64,000 bases of DNA from Cordilura impudica (Eukaryota; Arthropoda; Insecta; Diptera; Scathophagidae). The notes beneath the pieces were generated by a model. It had not been told where the DNA came from, did no database searches, and worked only from the letters and a program-made list of their open reading frames with translations. Below, piece after piece: positions 34,861 to 45,800 of the stretch. The translations under genes and the position numbers were made by a program. Where the stretch lies: assembly GCA_963682025.1 (NCBI GenBank), contig OY821517.1, positions 332,611,144-332,675,143 on the forward strand, written 5' to 3'. Every line of letters starts with the position of its first letter. Position 1 is the stretch's first letter.

Positions 34861-35116
34861 ATATCTGTGGTCACAAGCATTAAACGCCTAAGTCACAAAT
34901 CGTGATTTCGAGAAAAATAACTTTTTTTGCATAAATGTTGCTTCATTACGACTTAAGTCTGTATATTTTTATTAATATTTTTTTAAAAAACAATGTAAGA
35001 GAAATGAGGATTTCACGCAAATATAAAGTGTTGTTAGTAGAATATGATAGCATACATACATATCTCAAATCGTTCTTAAGTCGACTTATGCGGTTATCGC
35101 TTGTGACCACAGATAT
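34861..35116. mobile_element. 256-bp MITE with perfect 18-bp ends
   Basis: ATATCTGTGGTCACAAGC and its exact complement close the element; similarity goes on inside (TAAACGCCTAAGTC against TAACCGCATAAGTC). A TATA-like flank suggests a TA target. No coding. Confidence 0.7.
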
Positions 35117-35559
35117 ATAAAAATGAAAATTTGTTTGTTTGTTTGTGTGTTTGACATTAATAGGGACTAAACCAAAGGACCGATCTTCTTGAAATTTTCA
35201 CAATGTGTGAGTTTGTATCGCGAAAGTAAAGTAGGCTATAAATTTTTTAATATATGAAGTGGGCGTGGCACCTTCCATGTATAAAAAATTTTTAACATCA
35301 TATATCTATATACATATATGTATATTTGAAATTGGTTCGACCCTGTTTTAAAATGACATTTTTGCTATGAGTTTATTTTCATTTTGAACATTGTAGGGAA
35401 AAATTGTCATTCTATCAAAAGAAGTTGATTTTTTAATAAAAAATGGACATGCTATATTTGATCAAAAGAATTGTTAAGACTCATTTTTATTTAATAAATG
35501 TAATACTGAGAAATTTTATACAAAAATATTTTTAATCGTATTTAATGCGTCATTTCAAA
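35117..35559 (+). repeat. Helitron-like family D, 5' part
   Basis: TTTGTTTGTTTGTTTGTGTG, then GGACTAAACC and GACCGATCTTCTTGAAATTT, TGGGCGTGGCACC: the same order as in the copies at 41397 and 42043. The 3' end is missing, replaced by the next element. Confidence 0.55.
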
Positions 35560-35927
35560 TCTATAATATTAATAGGCTAGGCGATTTCTTGTGACCGATG
35601 TTTTGTTCTACCGTTTTATCCCGATTTTGACCAAACGTATATTATCTGAAAGGTATATTCTTTTTAGCCATTTTGCAGATTTACAGATTTTTAAATTTTT
35701 TCCTTTATTTTGAGTAAATTGCATTTATAGTTGCTACTAACACATACATAAAATTATACAATGCTATGTGTGTGTTTATTATATTTGTTAATGTGTTTGT
35801 AATAAAAATGAGTTTGTTTTTTGTGTTGATTTGCGAATTGGCTATAATTGATTAGCATACCTTTAGGGTCTTTATTTAATGAAAAAATAAAATTTCCTAG
35901 AATTTGCACTCGAATTTCGAGGGCTAG
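35560..35927 (+). mobile_element. Helitron-like family H copy
   Basis: A|TCTATAATATTAATAGGC at the left and CACTCGAATTTCGAGGGCTAG|T at the right, with the family's ACCGATGTTTTGTTCTACCG and TTGCATTTATAGTTGCTACT inside. It has the same A/T target rule as the 18241 copy. Confidence 0.7.
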
Positions 35928-36786
35928 TTAATAATTAATACACGCAAAATTGAATTGAATTGAATTCAATTATTTAATTTTATAATTATTTCATTATAAT
36001 TATTTAATTCCTTAATATAATGTAATGTTAATTGTACAAAATGAACTATTGGTGTGTAAGCAATAAAAAAAAAAATAAAACTGGTTATGTGAATATGTAC
36101 TTTTTAACTGCAGTAAAATTATCATTTAAATTACATTTCTTCCTAACATTTTGTTTTGACTGTTTTTCTTTTTTTAATTAATATACGAGTTAATTATGCA
36201 TTTTTTTTCTATAAAAACCATATTTTTCTCAAACGTGACAAAAAATAAATTATAGATACGAGTCAGTATGAATTAATAATCATTGTTTTACATCATTACG
36301 ACTCAAGTGACAAATAAAAAATATAGAGTTGCCATCCTCGATACTAATACAACGTTAAATCGTTTATTACTTAAAATATTGATTTTGAATACAAGTTTTT
36401 AACAAACCTAAAGCCTAAAAACTTAACATGTTTTTTAAATAATTTGAATTTGAAACCTGAAATAAGATTTTTTTATGAATATGGCTTTAAATATCGTTAA
36501 AGATTCTATGCATTTTCTTTCAAACCATCTTCTATTTTTATTGTTTTAATCAACTCTGGTACAGAAGTTTAAAAGTTTCCATTGTTTTGCTATCACTAAA
36601 AAACATACTTTTTTCGTTCATTTTTTTCAATTGCATTTGTCTTTCGATAGAGAACACTCCAAAAAGTGATTTTCAAAAAAAAAAAAAAAAAAAAAAACAA
36701 TTTTAGGACTTAACGGTAAATTATTCAAAAACAAAATTGGCTAATTCAGAATTTTGTAAAAGTTTTCAATGTATTGTCACCCACTG

Positions 36787-37336
36787 TATATTTAAGCTCA
36801 TCACTGACTCACTGACTCTGGAGCGCTGTATACGAGTTCTGAATTATTTATTCGTTGGCGCTAGCATCGTAAAAATGGTTTATGAACTCACTAAAAAAAA
36901 TAATGGTTTATGAACTCGATAAAACAAAATACTATCACATACTTTCGGGCGTCTTTAAATAGGTTATAATATTTGTGTAATGTTCGTTCGTCTTTGAGTC
37001 AATAAAAGCAAATGTTACCAAATTACATCCATCGGACAGACATGGCTCAGTGGATTGATAAGGTGATTTTAAGTCTATCAATATGATAATGTGGTCCTAG
37101 GAGAATAATTTTTTTTTAGTTAATAACATCAGCAGAAACTCACAAACTCATTAGAAACTAAAGAAGGCTCACGAAAATATTTTTGCATATTATTTTATTT
37201 TTAACTCTATAAGTAAAAACGGTATTTTTCATATTTTTCCTTTTAAAAGGATATCTGTCAAATGAGAGAAAGGCGTCGTTATGCACGTGCATATCTGTGC
37301 ATATTTTTTATATTATTACAATTTATTATTCTTTGG
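36787..37336. other. Intron DNA with a short GACTCACTGACT repeat
   Basis: CACTGACTCACTGACTCTGG near 36803 resembles a piece at 45827-45850. Otherwise no gene or known element. Confidence 0.35.
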
Positions 37337-37600
37337 ACTAGGTCTGACCATGCCACGATTATCACCAATTTTTATAGCGTTCGTCCTATGGCCGATAGAA
37401 GCTTATATACCAAACGTCATCACAATATATTCATATTTGCGACCGTGGATACACGGACTGACATACATCGCTAAATCGACTTTTTCAGAAACTCTTTTTC
37501 AGAAAGTGATTCTGAGTCGATCGGTATAACAAAAGATGTGGGTCTAGGTCAAATACCTGTGGTAGTTACAAACATCAGCACAAAGTCACTATAATAAAAA
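37337..37600 (-). repeat. mini-me/DINE-1-like repeat A, fragment (copy 2)
   Basis: ACTAGGTCTGACCATG, GGCCGATAGAAGCTTATATA, TATTCATATTTGCGACC, GATCGGTATAAC and TTACAAACATCAGCACAAAG, inverted relative to copy 1. The GTCY tract is almost lost and the palindrome half is missing. Confidence 0.6.
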
Positions 37601-37729
37601 TAAAAAATAAAAATACAAATGCAAATGAAAAGAGGGAAGATAAGCAAAGAAAGAAAGTTTAAAAAAGTAATAAATAAGAAAAAGTTTCAGGTAAAAAAAT
37701 TAAAAAAGTTCCCTCTAAAATGCATTGCG

Positions 37730-38440
37730 TTGCTTATAATTTTGATGGATGATGGTAACGAATTCCAGACGTATTGAGGAGACATAAAATTGCCATTTGG
37801 ATATTAAATATTGGTATATAATGTACATTATGTCATGATTTCTAACGCTACGCATGATATATATGTACATTGCAAAACTATAGTTGTTCTACTAGATCAT
37901 TCACGTAGATGGTAAAAAGTAGAGGTCCTTCATAACTGGCAACGGATCAGAGGTTTTATTGTTTGCAAAAACTGGTTACGATGAATACAACAAATGAATA
38001 GACCGAGGAAAGAAATTAAACATTTTGTGTAATTTATAACAAGCAGAAATACTTTGAAATGGTCGAATAAGACAAGAAAAGAAATGACCCCAGCATCAAT
38101 ACTTTCTCGTGTATACTCTAAAACATTCATGAGTGGTGATCTACAACTATGCTTGGGTCGGAAAACTGATTGCCTTTTTGTCAGTAAATTATTATCATTA
38201 ATATGCTTGCTAATTTTTCGAAGCAATCCTTCAAACACTTTAGATAGAAAACAAGGTATGAAAATTGGACGATAATCGTTGTTAGTTTTTGGGGTGGGTA
38301 TGATTTTAAATAATTAACAGAAAAAAATTTATAGAAAGCTCTATAGAAAAGGTATTGAAAAATGTAAACAATAACATTGACGACAATATTTGCCATCAAC
38401 ATTGTTCGCAGTTGTTTTGGTTATTTTTTTTCGCAACGGA
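37730..38440 (-). pseudogene. Non-LTR retrotransposon RT fragment
   Basis: The minus strand reads IIPTPKTNNDYRPIFI, KVFEGLLRKISKHINDNNLL, FRPKHSCRSPLMNVLEYTRE, VLFDHFKVF, then GPLLFTIYVNDLVEQL and a YHA remnant of YADD. The order is that of RT motifs 1-5, with several frame changes. Both ends are truncated. It is a different LINE family from the one in pasha. Confidence 0.75.
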
Positions 38441-38654
38441 AAAACATGTCTTGCACTGGTCTTGTACTTATAATCTTAGTAGAAAAAAAGGGCATCGCAT
38501 ATGGAAACTTTTACGAAACTGAGAATAGTGGAAATTAGAAGTATAAATGCATAGATATTCAAAAATTTAAAAATAACGATTGTTTGTTTGGACATAGTTG
38601 TATCTTCTGAGATTAATACGAAGTAAAAGCTGTACGGTATGAAAACTGATTCTT

Positions 38655-38775
38655 AACCACGCTGCTCGTAGGCCTGATTTTAGGCGGGTGTGTTAAAGCG
38701 CTGACCAAAAAGTGCAAGTACGAGTGTATGTGAGATAGACGCAGGTTCAAACCTCACGGCCGCCCTAAGTAGAAA
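38655..38775 (+). other. tRNA-like piece, possible SINE head
   Basis: GGTTCAAACCT at about 38749 fits a pol III B box, and GTGTGTTAAAGCGCTGACC some 50-60 bases upstream has an A-box look with a possible GCGCT/AGTGC arm. The T stem pairs poorly, so this is not a working tRNA gene. Confidence 0.3.
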
Positions 38776-39073
38776 AATTTCATATTGAAACAATCTGATA
38801 GTCTGATAAAAGGTACAGTATAGTTATGAATTTTAGAAATACATATATGCTTTCTTCTTCTCTACCACGCACCATTGAGGCATTGGTTTTATTTCACCAA
38901 GCTTTTTCTAAGTGAAATTTTCACTTAAGAATATTTTTATGTGAAAGTGAACTCTAGAACAGGGGTTGTTAATATATTTTTTTTTATCACAAAATTGGTA
39001 TTGGTGCCTTAGACCTTTGATTTCAATAACCTTTATTTAGAGAAATTCTTGGTTAGAGAGAGACACTTTTAAA

Positions 39074-39836
39074 AAACAAGTAAGAAAATTATAGTCGGTC
39101 TACACCGACTATACGATACCCTATACCATGCGTTTAGAGACCCTATCTCTAAGGCCCAAATAACTGGATATAGAAAATAAGCATAAACCAAATTTTAGTG
39201 GGATTTTTATTAATTTTTTCGGCTGCAGATATGAAAAAGTTCATATCGGATGCTATATCTATATGGGGACTAGGCCCAAAAATGGACCGATCCTGACCAT
39301 GTTTGGTAAAGTCTCTTGTATTTTGCAAAAATATATACAAACAAAATTTGAGAAGAATCAGTGCAATATTTTTGTTTTTTGATAGATTTAAGTGAAGATC
39401 GGGAAGCAGCTCTATATGGGGCCTATGACTAAGAGTTGTCCAATAGGGATCATTTTTGGACTACTGATTAAAGGATGTAATATATACATACAAACCCAAT
39501 TTGACTAAGATTTGTATGATAATTTGGATCTTATGGCAATATATGTTAATTTCATGGGGGTAATTTGTATGGGGGCTAGGTCTGAACATGGACTGATTCT
39601 CACCAATTTCAATAGCGTTCATCCCATGGCCGATAAAAGATCAAGTACCAAATTTCATCAAAATATATTCATATTTGCGACCTGCAGTTTGATTACAAGC
39701 TTTACATGGACACACAGACGGACAGACGGACGGACGGACGGACATCGTTAAATCGAATCAGATAGTGATTCTGATTCGATCGGTATAATTAAAGGTGTAG
39801 GTCAAATATTTTTGGTTGTTACAAACAGCAGCAATA
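39074..39836 (-). repeat. mini-me/DINE-1-like repeat A, copy 3
   Basis: An inverted full-length copy: CAAGTAAGAAAATTATAGTC, palindrome ATAGTCGGTC-ACACCGACTAT (one base off), ATACCCTATACCATGCG, TTCATATCGGATGCTATATC, then GACGGACGGACGGACGG at about 39725 and GATCGGTATAAT near the end. Confidence 0.7.
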
Positions 39837-40035
39837 GATTTCAAATCACTTGAAGAGACTCAAATTACGGGATATATAATCTATAATTTTACTTCAAAGA
39901 AACTGTAATATATGGATATGAAAACTACTTATCTAAATTGAAATTCTTTAAATTTCTACAGGCTTGTTTCTACAATGTTTCCTTATACTTCTCTAAAATG
40001 TGCATATTCAAAATATCTTTTTTTAATCTTTTCAG

Positions 40036-40205
40036 CACGGTTCCGATAGCTTCTGTTGGAAATGCCATGAAACCAGTGTCAATTTATGTTGTTCGAAATG
40101 CATACGATCCTTTCATGCAGCTTGTGCTAAAATGTATAAACTGGATAGTTCTTGGATATGTCCAGAATGTGCAACTGTGGATAATATGTTAAATAATCAT
40201 AAGAG
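40036..40205 (+). CDS. ZMYND8-like gene, PHD-finger exon
   Basis: The acceptor tttcag ends at 40035; the donor gtaata starts at 40206 (phase 2). It encodes residues 518-574: HGSDSFCWKCHETSVNLCCS, KCIRSFHAACAKMY, DSSWICPECATVDNM. The Cys4-His-Cys3 ligands of a PHD finger are all present (CWKC, CCSKC, FHAAC, CPEC), as in ZMYND8, where PHD, bromodomain and PWWP form one histone-reading unit. The preceding intron is 9.7 kb and full of transposons. Confidence 0.9.
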
Positions 40206-40327
40206 GTAATAAAACACATATAAAATAAAGCTTAGGCTTTTCTATGATATACAAATAAGTTTGTATGTGTTTATATTAATTTAGTGTTAACGATGATGGT
40301 TTCATTATCATATTTATTTATATTTAG

Positions 40328-40409
40328 GTCACGACGACATGAATTATCTTCGGATTTGTTAAGTCAATTACTCTCGTTCGCCTTAAAACGTATGCGTTAT
40401 GCCAAAGGG
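40328..40409 (+). CDS. ZMYND8-like gene, PHD-bromodomain linker exon
   Basis: The acceptor atttag ends at 40327; the donor gtaagt starts at 40410. With the split AG|G codon it reads RSRRHELSSDLLSQLLSFAL and KRMRYAKG, matching the first helix of the ZMYND8 bromodomain. The 122-bp intron before it is free of repeats. Confidence 0.85.
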
Positions 40410-41396
40410 GTAAGTTAATAATAATTAAAGTAAAGTTGATCTCGAGCTACATCAATCCTTAAAATGATCTAAATCGAAAATATGAATTTTTTGTTTTTAT
40501 ATTAATCAAAACAAAAAATAATAAATATTAAAGTTAACAATTGTTTCTTATATAAAATTCAAAGTTTCTATATATGTACTTACATCCATACATATATTTT
40601 TAATATGCAACCAACGGTTTATAATAGTCGTATTTATATTTTTCCTTGCTTTAATTTCATATTATCATTTAATTCCCTAGTATATTTTTTATTTTGTTTA
40701 CTGTTTGTTATATAGTTGTATAATCTACATATATATGTACATACATTCTCATACATACGAGTATGAATGTTAGTTTAGTTTGAAGTTAATTAACGGAATT
40801 CTTCTTTAAAACTCTCTTTTTCCTAGCATTATTCATATAAACTTAATCTCCTCTACATATCTACTATTGCTCTCTGTTACTCATTTTACATGTTTCAATC
40901 AATTATACATTTGTAATTTATAATATACTGAGCATTGAGGTTATGTTTGATTTTGTATGTCATACATATACGTATGTATGTTGTGCTTGTGCAAAACAAT
41001 GAATAAATATCATTTCATTTTTATATATTTTATTGCGTATACCAGATACATACCTGTTATATAAATTTAAGATTTATATATGATAAAGAATATCATTGAA
41101 GATTCATACATAGTTTGTGGGGGTGTGTGTGGGGGGGGAGTAGCATTATTTTTATAAATAAATAGCTATCATTGTCGATAATAATTAAAACAAAATGTTG
41201 GGCCCAGATAAAAAGTTTTAATATCAAAATTAAGAAATTGAATTTTTAATTTCAAAATTAAGAAAGGGAATCTTTAATTTCAAAATTGTAAATAAAAATT
41301 TAACAATATAAAAAATACTAATGCTGCGATATTAAATTAATTTTTATTTCATTTGATACTGTGAGCTTCAAAATAAAGTAAACACCATTTTTTTCA
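40410..41396. other. Intron DNA, no gene
   Basis: TATATG/CATACATA-rich stretches (40570-41000), and AATTTCAAAATTAAGAAA-type repetition at 41220-41290. A G-run lies at about 41130. Confidence 0.4.
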
Positions 41397-42782
41397 TCTA
41401 TATACATATATAAAATGGAATGTGTGTTTGTTTATTTGTTTGTTTGTTTGTACATTATAGGAGACCAAACCTCTGGACCGATCTTCCTGAAATTTTCACA
41501 GCATTTAACTGGGACTCTGGCATGATTAATGACCACGCCCACTTTTACGCCCACTTTTTTAAAATTATGTAATTGCTCCCATATAGTTTTTAACAGATTT
41601 ACTTCAAATTGTATACACATTATACTCCAGGCGAGGTAGAAATAAACATTTCTTACGCCACGCCCCCTTTCACGCCCTTTTCACGCCAAATTTTGTTTGA
41701 AAATTTTAAACTTTTTGTTCTCTGTACAAATTTGTTCCTTCCAACGGATTTTTTTTTTTTATTTGGTAGTATATTGCTCTTAATACTGTTAACGTCGCCA
41801 TATAACTATGAACCACGCCCACTTCACCGCCCCCTTTTTTTAATTCAGATACTTACTTATACCACTAACAATGTTTGCTATACAAAATACTTTTTTTGTA
41901 ATATGTATTTACCTAAAGTTTTATACACTTTTTATCTAAAGGTAAGGTAGCCATACATTTTTTTATTACCAAATCCCCCTTTTTCGCCCCATTTTACCTT
42001 AAATTATAATTAATCTGCTTTCAATATGGTATCTGCTTTCAATCTACATATATACATATATAAAAATGAATGTGTGTTTATTTGTGCTTTGTAGGAGCCT
42101 AAACCCCTGAACCGATCTTCCTGAAATTTTCACAGCGTGTTACTGTGACTCTGGAAGGAATAATAAGCTACATAAATTTTTGATTGGACAAAGGGGCGGT
42201 GCCACGCCCATATAATCCAAAATTTGAAATCGTCATATCTCGGGAATTTTTGACCTACGGCGGTCATATTTGGTACATATGGTATTGACATGAATAGAAA
42301 TACATACCAGAAGAAAAGTGGGCGGGACCACGCCCTTTTTTAGAAAAATAAAAAATCGTAATATCTTCTAAACTACTGGAAGGATCGTCATGAAATTTTC
42401 ACAAAAGGATATTTTTGTGAAATAACAAGTCCTTAACTATATAAAGTTGTTAGTGGGCAAAGGGGCGTGGTCCCGCCCATATAACCCAAAATTTAAAATC
42501 GTCATATCTCGGCCATTTTTAACCTACGGCGATAATATTTGGTATATATCGTATTGAAATTAATAGAAATAGTACTAAAAGAAAACTGGGCTTGGCCACG
42601 CCCTTTTTAGAAAAATTAACATCCATAATAACTTCTATTAAGCCATTGACTACATAAAGTTGTTAGTGCATTAATTAATTCTAAATTAAATAAATAATAT
42701 TTTGTTAATTTATAAATATTTTTTTTTATTTTATTTTAATTTATAACGATGAGGGGTAGCGAAGCACACCGGGTTCAGCTAG
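41397..42782 (+). mobile_element. Helitron-like family D, two copies in a row
   Basis: Copy a starts A|TCTATATACATATATAAAAT at 41397; copy b starts A|TCTACATATATACATATATA at 42043 and ends CACCGGGTTCAGCTAG|T at 42782. Both have TTTGT repeats, CCTGAACCGATCTTCCTGAA-like text and many CCACGCCC/GGGCGTGG words. The ends obey the Helitron A|TC...CTAG|T rule. Copy a lacks the 3' end. Confidence 0.65.
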
Positions 42783-42789
42783 TCTTATT

Positions 42790-43390
42790 ATAAAGTTATT
42801 ATTAACTTACGATAAATCGCTTCACAAAAATGGCCTACATGGAAGGATACCATGATAGAAACCATACATTTCCAAGGCGAATCAGAACAAGCTTATGAGT
42901 TTCGATAAAAAGTACAAAAATGAGGCTCCATCTTTTTGGAAAAACATATTATATACATATGAGAGCGAATTCTAAATTTTCGAAGCGTATAGCCTCCAAA
43001 ATATATGGCATGCTAAAAATGAAGCCTTGAAAGAAAAATGTGTACCAACACTGTCAAACACGGTGGAGGTTCTGTTAGAGTTTAGGGCTGTATGGCGGCA
43101 AAAGATGTTGGATCTCTTTTCTATTGACTCCACTATGAACTAAATGGTTTATTTAGCCATTTCGAAGAACAATGTTGCCCCTAGCGTAGAAAAATTAGGC
43201 TTAGCTGTTTTGGAAGTGTTTTGGAAATGGCAAGAAAAAAGCTTTGCCGAATCCATAGTGGTAACCACCCTGGGCTGGGCCGATTTTATTATGAAACGTT
43301 GGCAAAACGTTTCAAACGAATTTTAAAGTTTTTTGCAAATCGATGCTTTGTTACGAATGGACTATAATCAAATGGAGAAAAATTATTTAT
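42790..43390 (+). pseudogene. Tc1-like transposase relic
   Basis: Pieces in changing frames: NEALKEKCVPTLSN near 43020, a NTVEVLLEFRAVWRQKM stretch that stands for the HGGGSVMVWG block, IDSTMN, and KNNVAPSVEKLGLAVLE before an FWKWQE that stands where FQQDND is expected. This order fits Tc1 transposases. No terminal repeats were found. Confidence 0.55.
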
Positions 43391-43465
43391 TATATTTTAA
43401 TTAAATAATTTCTTCCAGGTCGAGGTCTGTTTTTATTAATTTTATTTTTATTAATTTATTTTTCA

Positions 43466-43500
43466 ATATTTCGCCAACCTCCGGTTGGCATCTTCAGGAT
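43466..43500 (-). ncRNA. Hammerhead-like core, left arm
   Basis: On the minus strand: CTGAAGA, U, stem GCCAACC/GGTTGGC around GGA, then GAAA. Core and stem II fit a hammerhead; stem III and the cleavage site are unclear (GAAATATTG follows). Confidence 0.35.
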
Positions 43501-43627
43501 CTTAAATTATAAGAATAATAAAACATAATTACACCACTGTTCAACAGAGACAATAACAAACATAAAAATATATATTGTCTCTGTTGAACAGTGGTGTAAT
43601 TATGTTTTATTATTCTTATAATTTAAG

Positions 43628-43664
43628 ATCCTGAAGATGCCAACCGGAGGTTGGCGAAATATTG
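43628..43664 (+). ncRNA. Hammerhead-like core, right arm
   Basis: The same core as the left arm, on the plus strand: CTGAAGA, U, GCCAACC-GGA-GGTTGGC, GAAA. See the inverted repeat entry. Confidence 0.35.
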
Positions 43665-43877
43665 AAAAATAAATTAATAAAAATAAAATTAATAAAAACA
43701 GACCTCGAGCTGGAAGAAATTATTTAATTAAAATTAAAACATAAGGTCGAATAAAAATACCCATTAGAGAATTATTTATTATATATTAAATTAATAAAAG
43801 ATAAAAGCTAGACAAGACAAACGGTAATACCAATAAATTGTATGGTATAAATATTTTCCTATACAATTCGTATACAA

Positions 43878-44830
43878 GCCGTATTCAGAACCAAAATTTA
43901 GACACTACATAACCACGGTGTTTGTTATTCATACTTATGCACAAATACTAGTTAACAACATCTTTTTATAGTAACAAAATAAATCAAACATCTCTATGGA
44001 ACAAAAAAAATACGTTTTTTTTTAAATAATTAACACATTGAAAACTTTAAATTCCCAGTTCATGTTTCCATTTTTTTCCATTGTGAACTTTTTTTTATGT
44101 TTCTAATATTTAAATTGAAATAGAATATTTAAATTGAAATAGAAAGGAGGTAATTTAAGAAAGAGAAGTAAGGGTGTTAAATTTGCCTATGTCGAATCTT
44201 TGATTCGCTCCACCTTGGTTTTACGTTTACATTATTATCGGGACTTATTGCACTATTTATAATAAATGTAAACAAAATATATGAAAAAGTAAACAATTTG
44301 GCCATCTTAATACTAAATTATAACAACAAACACGCTAAGGTGTGTGTCTATATTTTAGGCCATGTCTTGGCAAAATGATGTCCGATTTACCCAATTTTAA
44401 ATACCAATCTGCATGAAATAATGACAAATAATATCATACTTAGTTTACCCAGGCGAATGATTTATTTTGTGAATGAGTATGATTTCAACAAACAGACAGA
44501 CAGACGGACATTGCTACATCGAATCGAGTTATTATAATGATCAGGAATATATATATACTTTATGGGCTCGCAAATAAATCTTTCGATGACGAACTTATAT
44601 ATATGTATATACCCTCTGCACAGAGGGTATAAAAAACTATTGATAAAAAAATCGGAATAAGCCAATGTTGGTTTTAACTTAAACAGGGATGTCAAAATTT
44701 TAGTTAAGTCTTATGAATAGACTAATGAACATCCAATGCATACGTCTTAAAAACATTCTCGGTGTGAACTCGTTGTACGTAGCGTACATCGAATGCATAA
44801 CAAAAACTTGTGGATACGGCTGTAACTATT
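43878..44830 (-). repeat. Repeat J copy 3, interrupted by repeat G
   Basis: 43878-44167 and 44635-44830 together match the family J copy at 4290-4935, inverted (AACATCTTTTTATAG, GGGATGTCAAAATTTTAGTT, GAACATCCAATGCATA, CTCGTTGT...GAATGCATAAC). Repeat G, also inverted (44168-44634), lies between them, with GACAGACAGACGGAC at about 44495 and CCCTCTGCACAGAGGG at its end. Confidence 0.6.
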
Positions 44831-45120
44831 GTCAAGATTTTCAAATCGAACAACGAAAGCTTTTATCACGAAAATTAGGACAAAATTGTTGAATCTTTGA
44901 CTCCTCCTTAATATACCCCATCCAAATTGTGGACTAACTGTTGCTAAGGGTTGCTACATCGAAAACCGTAAAATTTTCACGGTGGACATAGAATCGCTTA
45001 TATCTCGAAAACTAAACTTTGTAGAGAAAATGGTTGGAAAAAGTACCGCCTTTGGGCTTTACAACTGACATGTACCAAAAGGATTTTCTAACATTTGTTT
45101 TATACATACAAATATATTTT
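44831..45120. other. Intron DNA, nothing recognised
   Basis: Unique-looking sequence between repeats J and A. No reading frame of note. Confidence 0.35.
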
Positions 45121-45800
45121 TTATACCCTATACCACTATGTGGTTTGGGTATAATGACTTTGTGCTGCTGTTTGTAACTACCAAGAATTTTTGACCTAGA
45201 CCCATCTTTTATTATATCGATCGAATCAGAATCACTATCTGATTAGATTTAACGATGTCCGTCCGTCTGTGTGTCCATGTAAAGCTTGTAATCAAACTGC
45301 AGGTCGCAAATATGAATATATGTTGAAATTTGGTATATAAGCTTTATCGGCCATAGGATGATGAACGCTATTGAAATTGGTGAGAATCGGTCCATGTTCA
45401 GACCTAGCCCCCATACAAATGACCCCTATGAAATTGACTTAAATTGCCATAAGATCCAAATTATCATATAAATCTTAGTCAAATTGGGTTTGTATGTGTT
45501 TATTGTATCCATTAATCAGTAGTCTAAAAATGATCCCTATGAGACAACTCTTAGTCATAGGCCCCATATAGAGCTGCTTCCCGATCTTCACTTAAATCTA
45601 TCAAAAAACAAAAATATTGCACTGATTCTTCTCAAATTTTGTTTTGCAAAATACTAGAGACCTTACCAAACATGGTCAGGATCGGTCCATTTTTGGGGCC
45701 TAGTCCCCATATAGATATAGCATCCGATATGAACTTTTTCCTATCTGCAGCCAAAAAAATTAATAAAAATCCCACTCAAATTTGGTTTATGCTTATCTTA
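45121..45800 (+). repeat. mini-me/DINE-1-like repeat A, copy 4, right end lost
   Basis: TATACCCTATACCACTATGT at the start, GTCCGTCCGTCTGTGTGTCC at about 45258, TTCATATTTGCGACC-type text inverted. It breaks off after TTTGGTTTATGCTTATC; the palindrome end is missing. Confidence 0.7.

Larger units (their letters stand above)
34532..36486. mobile_element. TIR element (AGCCGTATTCATAAAAA) nested in Tc1
   Basis: The ends AGCCGTATTCATAAAAA (34533) and, inverted, AGCCATATTCATAAAAA (to 36486) form a 17-base terminal repeat with one mismatch. Inside lie a 256-bp MITE, a fragment of repeat D and a Helitron-like copy. No transposase of its own was found. Confidence 0.55.
33328..36786. mobile_element. Tc1-like transposon with TA target and nested inserts
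   Basis: The left end CAGTCGGTGACAATACAATG follows TA (33326-33327); the right end, on the other strand, is CAGTGGGTGACAATACATTG next to TA (36787-36788). Both continue into AAAACTTTT-like sequence. The length, 3,459 bp, is twice that of a normal Tc1 element because a MITE (34532-36486) with further inserts lies inside. The transposase is at 33652-34442. Confidence 0.75.
43395..43733. repeat. 161-bp inverted repeat with 17-bp spacer
   Basis: 43395-43555 and 43573-43733 are almost perfect complements (a mismatch at GGTCGAGG against CCTCGAGC). The outer edge is TTTTAATTAAATAATTTCTT; the inner edge is ACAGAGACAATA/TATTGTCTCTGT. Each arm holds a hammerhead-like core. As RNA it would form one long hairpin. 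Confidence 0.85.

Noticed and set aside
38655..38775. Possible tRNA gene
   Set aside because: A B-box-like word is present but the T stem and acceptor stem do not pair properly; kept only as a tRNA-like piece.
41609..41950. 113-codon plus-strand frame in the first Helitron D copy
   Set aside because: Its composition follows the CCACGCCC repeats of the element and it is not kept in the second copy.
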